Source of the DNA: Campylobacterales bacterium
GTDB taxonomy: Bacteria; Campylobacterota; Campylobacteria; Campylobacterales; QNZT01
Direction of reading: 5' to 3'
Assembly (NCBI GenBank): GCA_015662615.1
Contig: DQTU01000086.1
Span: 1 to 12,629, forward strand
Length of the DNA: 12,629 nucleotides
Shown one piece after another: positions 6,724 to 12,629 of this stretch. The position numbers and the translations under genes were made by a program. The notes under the pieces were generated by a model that had not been told where the DNA came from, ran no database searches, and saw only the letters and a list, made by a program, of their open reading frames with translations. Each line of letters starts with the position of its first letter. Within the stretch, counting starts at the first letter, position 1.

Positions 6724-7224
6724 ATGGATTTTTCACCTTGGGAGATAAAATTTTACGATTTTTTAGATAAATTACCGTTTGATTTGGCACTCTATCATCC
6801 GCATGCTGTACACTTTGCCGTTGCATTACCGATAATTGCATTTATCTTTCAGTGGCTCTCAATTTCCAGTCCTGATAAAGGGTATCAAAGCAGTTCAAAT
6901 TTACTTTTTTACTTGGGTGTACTTTTTATTATTTTAGCGTTTATCACAGGTAAAGCTGCAGGTCCTGACGTTAAACCAACGCTCAGTATTGCTGGTCAAG
7001 ATCTTTTTGATACACATAAAGAGATTGGAACTTATTTAACAGTTGCTTTTATGCTATTGATGGTTCTAAAACTATTTTCTTCAAAAATAAAACATGAAGG
7101 TGCAAAAAATATTGTAATGATTTTAATGGTTGTCGCACTTGTAGGTCTGTTTTATGAGATCAAATCAGGACATGAGCTTGTATATGATTATGGCGCCGGA
7201 ACAGAGATGCAGTATGTAAACTAG
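6724..7224 (+). CDS. DUF2231-family four-helix membrane protein
   Basis: Inner-membrane protein of 166 residues that fits the DUF2231 family (function largely unknown). After an amphipathic N-terminus comes the family hallmark HPHAVHFAVALP (25-36), which leads into helix 1 (about 29-46). Helices 2 (60-77), 3 (101-118) and 4 (128-145) follow. ITGKAAG (74-80), the His98 region and the C-terminal GHELVYDYGAGTEM (149-162) also match the family pattern. Five His (25, 27, 30, 98, 150) lie at or near the helix ends. Such arrangements can bind heme or metal, but that is inference here. AAGGAG at 6713-6718 is a strong ribosome binding site 5 bases before the ATG. The gene stands alone between purH (divergent) and the lipoprotein gene. 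Confidence 0.85.
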   Translation: MDFSPWEIKFYDFLDKLPFDLALYHPHAVHFAVALPIIAFIFQWLSISSPDKGYQSSSNLLFYLGVLFIILAFITGKAAGPDVKPTLSIAGQDLFDTHKEIGTYLTVAFMLLMVLKLFSSKIKHEGAKNIVMILMVVALVGLFYEIKSGHELVYDYGAGTEMQYVN

Positions 7225-7252
7225 GTAGCGCAATCGCTTCACAATTATCTTC

Positions 7253-7258
7253 TATAAT
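7253..7258 (+). promoter_or_regulatory. -10 box for the lipoprotein gene
   Basis: A perfect TATAAT lies 27 bases before the ATG at 7286, giving a leader of about 20 bases. No -35 or extended TG is seen. A hyphenated dyad, AATTAT (7243-7248) and ATAATT (7254-7259), overlaps the box and could be an operator or simply AT-rich chance. Confidence 0.4.
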
Positions 7259-7285
7259 TAGGTAAATTTAATTTAGGAGAAAATA

Positions 7286-7717
7286 ATGAAAGTTAAAAAT
7301 TTTATATCAGGTATTGTCCTTTCGTTCTTTTTAACAGGTTGCCAAGTAACTGCTGTTGATTACCTTTCCCATGATAACAGACTTAGTGAATATGAGGTTA
7401 CACTTGTTGCTAGTGGCGTTTTAAGCTCGTACATGAGTCCTAGTTATTATCATACCTATAATGATGGGTACTATTACGATTATAATGATGCTTACATTGA
7501 TAGTTATATTGGGGATGTATCATTAGTAATTGTAGATAATTTTTATGGATATGATCAGAGGAATCCTTATCGTGGAAATATAGAAATTATCAGTGATGAT
7601 ATGACCATTTATCTGGATGTTATAGATGATTATTATGTAGAGATTACACTTTATGATCATTACGATAGCTCCTATGATAGACAATTTATAACGACATGGG
7701 CAGCACTAGGTTTTTAA
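7286..7717 (+). CDS. Tyr/Asp-rich small lipoprotein, unknown function
   Basis: I do not recognise a family. The 143-residue product has a short basic N-terminus, a hydrophobic stretch and the lipobox LTGC (16-19), so Cys19 should be lipidated by signal peptidase II. Residue +2 is Gln, not Asp, which favours outer-membrane sorting if the Lol rule applies. The mature part is unusual: about 21 Tyr and 17 Asp by my count. A Tyr cluster (54-73, with YYY and DYND repeats) lies inside an otherwise beta-like pattern of alternating hydrophobics (36-49, 78-85, 99-124). It is strongly acidic and might bind cations or cell-surface partners, but nothing proves this. AGGAG (7275-7279) sits 6 bases before the ATG. 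It precedes tamA by 44 bases but appears to have its own promoter, as tamA does. Confidence 0.85.
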   Translation: MKVKNFISGIVLSFFLTGCQVTAVDYLSHDNRLSEYEVTLVASGVLSSYMSPSYYHTYNDGYYYDYNDAYIDSYIGDVSLVIVDNFYGYDQRNPYRGNIEIISDDMTIYLDVIDDYYVEITLYDHYDSSYDRQFITTWAALGF

Positions 7718-7729
7718 CAAAGATTGTTT

Positions 7730-7738
7730 TGTTATAAT
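7730..7738 (+). promoter_or_regulatory. Extended -10 promoter for tamA-tamB
   Basis: TGTTATAAT is a perfect extended -10, identical in its nine bases to the one at 112-120. Transcription would start near 7745, just before the purine-rich GGGGGAGG (7749-7756) that serves tamA. A dyad (AACAAAGATT, 7716-7725, against AATCTGTT, 7736-7743, with a two-base bulge) surrounds the box. No T run follows it, so it does not look like a terminator for the lipoprotein gene. Confidence 0.45.
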
Positions 7739-7761
7739 CTGTTAAAAAGGGGGAGGTAGGA

Positions 7762-9483
7762 GTGCGTAATTTCGCAATAGTTTTAATCATACTTCTACCT
7801 CTATATCTACAAGCAACAACTCTAAAAAAACTTGATTTTAAAACTGATGGCAAATTTGAATCTTCAGAACTTTATACCGCTCTAGGCATCCAAACACCCT
7901 CATGGTATCAGTTTTGGAAAGAGAAAACTCCTAAAGTAAACATAAAAATTATATCCTCCTTACATGAGTCTTTGGAGTATTTTTATAAATCAGAAGGATT
8001 TTATCACGCACAAGTTAAAAAAATTGAGACAAATAGCACTGTAACCTTTAAAATCAATGAGGGAGAGAGTATACGTATCTCTTCTATTATAATAGAAAGT
8101 GATGAAGATATTGACAATTTGGTTACTTACAAAAAAGGAGATAGATTTCGTACCCTAGAGTTTACAGAGGTTAAAAAAGAGATCAAAACAAAGCTGCTAG
8201 AAAAAGGTTTCTGTAACTACCAATTGGATGCAAAAGCTAGAATTGACATAGAAAAAAATAGCGTTGATATTATCTATAAACTGAGTAAAAGCAGACCTTG
8301 TAAATTCGGGAAAATTGATATAAATGCTCCAAGAAATATAAAAGAAAAAACTGTACGATCAAGATTATTGTTTAAAAAAGGTGATCGCTATAGCTTGGAA
8401 AAAGTAAACCGAACCTACAGCATGATATCTGGTCTTGAAGCATTTGATGGAATACAACTAGATTTTGACAAAGAGAGTGATACAATCAGTACAGAAATTA
8501 CACTTAAAGAAAAAGAGAAAAAAACACGGATAGAAGTTGGTATTGGCTATGAAACCGATATTGGACCTCGTGGAATTTTACGTTATGAAAAAAGAAATTT
8601 TAGAGGTGACGCAAAAAAAGTTACATTTGATTTTAAATACTCTGCAAAAGAGAAATTTGCAACAAACTCTGTATATTGGCCGGCATTTTTAAAAGTTCCA
8701 CTACCTGGATACTACTATTTGGATTTAAAAAATGACCTCACCTACTCTGAAATTGAATTTGAAAACTTTATGGAGAAAAAATTTTCAAATTCTATTCATC
8801 TTTTAAAAGATTATGATTGGTATTCTGTTGATTTTGGAGTGGGATATGAGAAAATAAATATCAAAAAAATTGGAGATATATGTGGTGTATCAGATGGGGA
8901 CTTTAACCTGCTTTTTCCATCTGTAAAAGTAAATATTGACCTCAGAGACTCTAGAATAAATCCAAAAAATGGTATCTATCTTAGCCAATATGTTGAAGCG
9001 GGTTTAGCGATATTAAAAGATAGTAGTACTTATACAAAATCTATAACCGAGGCTAGACTTATCAGATCATTAGGTCTATTTACTTTTGCAGCAAAAGGAA
9101 AACTTGGTCTGATTGAAGAGTATGAAAACTATCTTCCAGAATCTAAACTCTTTTTTGCAGGAGGTGCATTTAGCAATCGTGGATATGGATATAATACATT
9201 AGGTGCAGATGATACAGAATGTAAGGATGTTGCTGGAAAAACAATGATAGAGACAACACTAGAGATGAGTCATCCTCTTTATAAAAAAATTGATGGTGCT
9301 CTGTTTTTTGACTCTACACTTTTGAGCGCAAAATCTCACAGATTTAGTATCGATTTTGTTCACTCTATAGGTACCGGACTTCGTTATATCTCTCCTATAG
9401 GACCGGTTAAACTTGATATAGGTATGGATATCGAAAATAATTCACAATATGCGATACACTTTCAGATAGGACAATCGTTTTGA
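7762..9483 (+). CDS. tamA: Outer-membrane Omp85-family protein, TamA-like
   Basis: Predicted outer-membrane subunit of the translocation and assembly module. At 573 residues it is about the size of Escherichia coli TamA. A signal peptide (1-18, ending LQA) is followed by three POTRA-like domains (about 20-105, 106-177, 180-250) and a C-terminal 16-strand-type barrel (about 255-573). The barrel shows DLRDSRINPKNGIYLS (393-408), the Omp85 loop-6 motif NRGYGY (472-477) and a terminal Phe. The neighbouring tamB-like gene, starting inside its stop codon, distinguishes it from BamA. The start is GTG at 7762 behind GGGGGAGG with a 5-base spacer. Cys151/Cys180 in the second POTRA and Cys374/Cys487 in the barrel are spaced so that disulfides are conceivable. 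Confidence 0.9.
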   Translation: MRNFAIVLIILLPLYLQATTLKKLDFKTDGKFESSELYTALGIQTPSWYQFWKEKTPKVNIKIISSLHESLEYFYKSEGFYHAQVKKIETNSTVTFKINEGESIRISSIIIESDEDIDNLVTYKKGDRFRTLEFTEVKKEIKTKLLEKGFCNYQLDAKARIDIEKNSVDIIYKLSKSRPCKFGKIDINAPRNIKEKTVRSRLLFKKGDRYSLEKVNRTYSMISGLEAFDGIQLDFDKESDTISTEITLKEKEKKTRIEVGIGYETDIGPRGILRYEKRNFRGDAKKVTFDFKYSAKEKFATNSVYWPAFLKVPLPGYYYLDLKNDLTYSEIEFENFMEKKFSNSIHLLKDYDWYSVDFGVGYEKINIKKIGDICGVSDGDFNLLFPSVKVNIDLRDSRINPKNGIYLSQYVEAGLAILKDSSTYTKSITEARLIRSLGLFTFAAKGKLGLIEEYENYLPESKLFFAGGAFSNRGYGYNTLGADDTECKDVAGKTMIETTLEMSHPLYKKIDGALFFDSTLLSAKSHRFSIDFVHSIGTGLRYISPIGPVKLDIGMDIENNSQYAIHFQIGQSF

Positions 9484-12400
9484 AAAAAAAGACCATTCAT
9501 CTTTTAGGGTTTATTGAGTTTTTAATCCTTTTATCAACGCTGCTATTTTTTGTACTTGCAAGTGAGAAAAGTATGGTGTATCTTGTGGATAGGGTTACTC
9601 AAGCATTTGATATCAAATATGGAGAGCTTGAAGGAAATATACTTAAAAACATTACACTACATGATATTACCTATAAAGATAAAAAACTGGGAAAAAAAGC
9701 ACATATAGATATCAATTTTCAAGCACTTCTTAGTGCTAAACTAAAGATTGACGATATAACACTTCAAGAGGTAGACCTTCAAGTACTAGAGCAGATGATC
9801 AAAGATCAAAATAGTGGTAAAAAAAGTGGTAAAAAGCTTAAAAATATTCCAACAATTAATATATCATCTCTCTTCTTTTCAACAAATCCATACCATGGTC
9901 ATGACTTAAATATAGACAATCTAAAATTTATCGCAAATGATATAGAAGGTGATCTAACCAACCTTTCAATTGGCAGTTTTTCATTTTATACACAAAGCGA
10001 CCATACCAATATAACAGCAGATGGAAGTATACATGAGCGGATATTAGACTTTAACCATCTTTGGATTACCGATATCGATATTGAAAAAATAATACAATTT
10101 TATAATGACAAAATAAAAAAAAGTGATGAGCATAATCAAACAAAAAAAGAAGATAATGACGCACTTTTGAACCTTATCAAAGAGGTTAAGATCAATAATT
10201 TCAAAACTGATATCAAAAAATATGACTACAAAAAATATAAAATTGAGACTCTTGCAATTGAAGCAAATGATCTCATCAGCGACTTAAAATCTATTTCTGC
10301 AAAAACCAACATCAGTGCTACAACAAATATGTGGAAACTAAGCTCTCATGGCGCTTTAAAAAATAACAAGCTTATTACGGATGTAGATGTTACCTTAAAT
10401 GACAAATACTTTAAAAGATTTATACCATTTTTTGACCACAACAAGATCAAGAAGCTCTCAGTTGCATTAGAAGTTGGTAAAGAGGGGTTAAATGCGCAAG
10501 TCAATCTAAAAACTGATAACCTTTTGATAGGTAATGTTAAAGATTTAAATCTTTCTATAAAAAATGCGATAGGATATGTAGATCTTAGCTTTAAACCTAT
10601 AAATCTTGAAGTTCAAATCGATGGAAATTTAACAGCAAAACATAGTAAAAATATTGATTTAGACTGTCAACTCCATTACGATATGAAAAATAAATTTTCT
10701 TATAAAGGGTTACTGTTTTCTAAAAATCTACAGAACCTTGATGGAAATTTTACCAAACTTATGAAAGATACAAAGGTACGTTTTTATGGAAACAGTAAAA
10801 ATATTCAAGCTTCATTGACCAATAAAAATTTATCCGCTGATTACAATTCAACAATTTATACAAAAGGAGAATTGACACTTAAAACAAAAATGCTGGCAAT
10901 AAACGATTATATAACTATGCCCCCAGAACTAAAGACATTACAAGCAACATTAAAGAGCCAGATACCTATCAATTTTAAAGTGTTAACAAAATATGATGCA
11001 GATATCAAGCTAGAGTCCAATGCTTTAAATTTAACAGGAAAGCTCTACTATAATAAGGGATTTAAGTTGGATGCAACAGCAAATGTTATACCAAACTCCT
11101 TACTGCAAGATTATGATGAAAACCTTAAACTAAAAGCACTGTTTCCATTACAGATAAAAACAACATGGAGTAATACACTGATCAAAAGTACTTTTGATCA
11201 AAACAAGTTTTCTGGAGACTTATCATATAATACACAGACAAAACAACTAGAGAGTATAATCAAACTTTCCGACGATACCTTCTCAATCAAAGGGAATACA
11301 AAAGATAATATTTTTTTGAAAGCAACTACTATATCCCTAAAAACACTTCAAGAAAATGTTTCAAAATTTTATGATTTTACAATACAACCTCTCGATGGAG
11401 AAGCAATAATTAACGGTATTATAAATAAAAATAGAGATTTAGATCTTAACGTAAATAGTAGATGGCTTGTCTATGAATATAGTGAAAACAAATTTGCTTT
11501 TGCCGAAAAAATCAAACTAAAGATTAATAAAATAGAAGATAGATATATACTAAATAATTACTATTTTAGTACCTTTCTTGACCATGATAGAATCTTTTTT
11601 GCAAAAAAACCATCACTATTGGCTTATAAAGATTCACAAATTGTTGTTGACAATTTATGGATTAATGACCAAGCTTCGCTGTTGGGAAATTATAACCTAA
11701 AAAAGAGCTCAGGAGCATTTAATTTCAATGCAAAATCTTACCATTATAATGATACAGAAGCAAATATTTATGTAGATGCTAACCTTAGAGCATCACTAAA
11801 CAAAGAGTCAATAAAGGTTGAAGGAGAGGTTGATTTTTTAAAAGGGGTTATCACATATAGAGCAAAAAAAGAGTATTATATTCAAGATGACGATATTATA
11901 ATTATTCAAGAAGAGCGTGCAAAACAACTCGCAAAAAAAGAGAATAACTTTATCATAGATATCGCAATACTTTCAAAAAGACCAATCTCGTATAAAGTTG
12001 AAGACACTGATGTACTTCTTGATGTTGATCTAAAATTTTGGAAAGATAAAAATAGTGACCTTGAACTTTTAGGAATCACTAAATTGATTGAGGGAACGCA
12101 TATGGAAGCAAAAAAAGAGTTCAAGTTAAAAAATGGAGAGATTCTTTTTGCTGGACCAATTTTAAATCCATACCTTAACATCAATATTTCACATCTAAAT
12201 GAACCCTATGATATTACTATAAATATCAACGGACTTTTAGATGCTCCAATTATCAACTTTAGCGCTACCCCATTTTTAACACAAAGTGATATTCTCTCTA
12301 TTTTATTATTTGATGCTACAGCGGAAGATCTATTTAGCAGCAGCGGCGACTCTTCAAAAGCTGCAATATCTATGTTTGGAAATACTTTTGCTAAAGAACT

Positions 12401-12629
12401 TGTAGAAAATTTTGGAATCAAACTAGACAAACTTGTGCTTTCTACAACTGAGGAGGGAGGATTTGGTCTTGAAGTGGGCAAAAAGATCTCAAAGAAAATG
12501 ACGATTCTCTATATCAATGATATCGTTCAAACTATCAAAGTCAAGTACAAACACTCTAGACGCTTTGAGACCGATATCACATTTAGCCCAGATGCAAGTG
12601 GTATAGATTTCCTATATAAGAATGAATAT
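9480..12629 (+). CDS. tamB: TamB-like envelope-spanning protein (DUF490), right end cut by the window
   Basis: Partner of TamA. It is anchored in the inner membrane and spans the periplasm as a long beta structure, a class linked to lipid transport and outer-membrane protein assembly. The frame is open for 1050 codons to the last base. The start is TTG at 9480, overlapping the tamA stop by 4 bases (TTGA), with AGGA 8 bases upstream. Residues 8-28 form the signal anchor, and the middle is Lys/Asn/Asp-rich beta repeat. The C-terminal DUF490 region shows FKLKNGEILFAGPILNPYL (about 881-899), TQSDILSILLFD (934-945) and VGKKISKKMTILY. The sequence GIDFLYKNEY at the edge looks like the usual family C-terminus, so probably only the stop or a few codons are missing. 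It is shorter than Escherichia coli TamB (about 1,260). Confidence 0.9.
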   Translation, partial: MKKKTIHLLGFIEFLILLSTLLFFVLASEKSMVYLVDRVTQAFDIKYGELEGNILKNITLHDITYKDKKLGKKAHIDINFQALLSAKLKIDDITLQEVDLQVLEQMIKDQNSGKKSGKKLKNIPTINISSLFFSTNPYHGHDLNIDNLKFIANDIEGDLTNLSIGSFSFYTQSDHTNITADGSIHERILDFNHLWITDIDIEKIIQFYNDKIKKSDEHNQTKKEDNDALLNLIKEVKINNFKTDIKKYDYKKYKIETLAIEANDLISDLKSISAKTNISATTNMWKLSSHGALKNNKLITDVDVTLNDKYFKRFIPFFDHNKIKKLSVALEVGKEGLNAQVNLKTDNLLIGNVKDLNLSIKNAIGYVDLSFKPINLEVQIDGNLTAKHSKNIDLDCQLHYDMKNKFSYKGLLFSKNLQNLDGNFTKLMKDTKVRFYGNSKNIQASLTNKNLSADYNSTIYTKGELTLKTKMLAINDYITMPPELKTLQATLKSQIPINFKVLTKYDADIKLESNALNLTGKLYYNKGFKLDATANVIPNSLLQDYDENLKLKALFPLQIKTTWSNTLIKSTFDQNKFSGDLSYNTQTKQLESIIKLSDDTFSIKGNTKDNIFLKATTISLKTLQENVSKFYDFTIQPLDGEAIINGIINKNRDLDLNVNSRWLVYEYSENKFAFAEKIKLKINKIEDRYILNNYYFSTFLDHDRIFFAKKPSLLAYKDSQIVVDNLWINDQASLLGNYNLKKSSGAFNFNAKSYHYNDTEANIYVDANLRASLNKESIKVEGEVDFLKGVITYRAKKEYYIQDDDIIIIQEERAKQLAKKENNFIIDIAILSKRPISYKVEDTDVLLDVDLKFWKDKNSDLELLGITKLIEGTHMEAKKEFKLKNGEILFAGPILNPYLNINISHLNEPYDITININGLLDAPIINFSATPFLTQSDILSILLFDATAEDLFSSSGDSSKAAISMFGNTFAKELVENFGIKLDKLVLSTTEEGGFGLEVGKKISKKMTILYINDIVQTIKVKYKHSRRFETDITFSPDASGIDFLYKNEY
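9813..9836 (+). repeat. Two-copy 12-base tandem repeat in tamB
   Basis: AGTGGTAAAAAA is followed at once by AGTGGTAAAAAG, differing in the last base. It encodes SGKKSGKK in a basic stretch about 112 residues into TamB. The A runs could allow slippage, but the unit length keeps the reading frame. Confidence 0.7.

Noticed and set aside
7227..7238. AGCG-CAAT-CGCT hairpin after the DUF2231 gene as a terminator
   Set aside because: The stem is only 4 pairs and no T run follows.
7716..7743. Inverted repeat after the lipoprotein gene as an intrinsic terminator
   Set aside because: The stem is bulged and AT-rich, it is followed by purines rather than T, and it coincides with the tamA promoter.
11906..12481. 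Two minus-strand frames of about 90 codons across the DUF490 part of tamB
   Set aside because: The plus strand here is clearly the conserved TamB C-terminus. The antisense products are Ser-rich and featureless.

Overview
The window is a low-GC chromosomal segment, almost certainly from a member of the Campylobacterota (formerly Epsilonproteobacteria) of the Sulfurimonas/Sulfuricurvum type. Four things point there: the htrA - OmpR-type regulator - sensor kinase order, which matches htrA-cprR-cprS of Campylobacter; a kinase of the ArsS/CprS style whose G1 box lacks the usual Asp; AT-rich extended -10 promoters with weak -35 boxes; and a compact TamA/TamB pair. No tRNA, rRNA, CRISPR array, insertion sequence or prophage gene is visible. 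Everything looks like core chromosome.

Layout. Positions 1-126 are non-coding and hold two apparently divergent promoters, one firing leftwards out of the window and one driving an unknown two-helix membrane protein (157-804). Positions 866-5109 form a plus-strand gene string: periplasmic protease HtrA, response regulator CprR, sensor kinase CprS, a 131-residue protein that I read as a shrunken, catalytically dead GGDEF domain, and the fluoride channel CrcB. Gaps are 13, 88, 15 and 3 bases. The 88-base gap between regulator and kinase carries a good hairpin beside the kinase ribosome binding site. purH (minus strand, 5106-6638) faces this string and overlaps the crcB end by 4 bases. A short bidirectional promoter region separates purH from a DUF2231 four-helix membrane protein (6724-7224). 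Next come a Tyr/Asp-rich lipoprotein (7286-7717) and tamA-tamB (7762 to the window edge), overlapping by 4 bases. tamB runs off the right edge with probably only its last few bases missing.

How the genes work together. The main theme is envelope upkeep. HtrA degrades or refolds damaged periplasmic proteins, CprRS is the adjacent two-component system linked to envelope and biofilm physiology in Campylobacter, and TamA/TamB form an outer-membrane/inner-membrane-anchored bridge. The dead GGDEF-like protein directly behind the kinase is the least explained member and the best candidate for an undescribed signalling part. purH (purine synthesis) and crcB (fluoride efflux) are ordinary housekeeping functions. 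I do not see a convincing wholly new system. The points most worth checking are the GGDEF remnant, the regulator-kinase intercistronic RNA, and the Tyr/Asp-rich lipoprotein.
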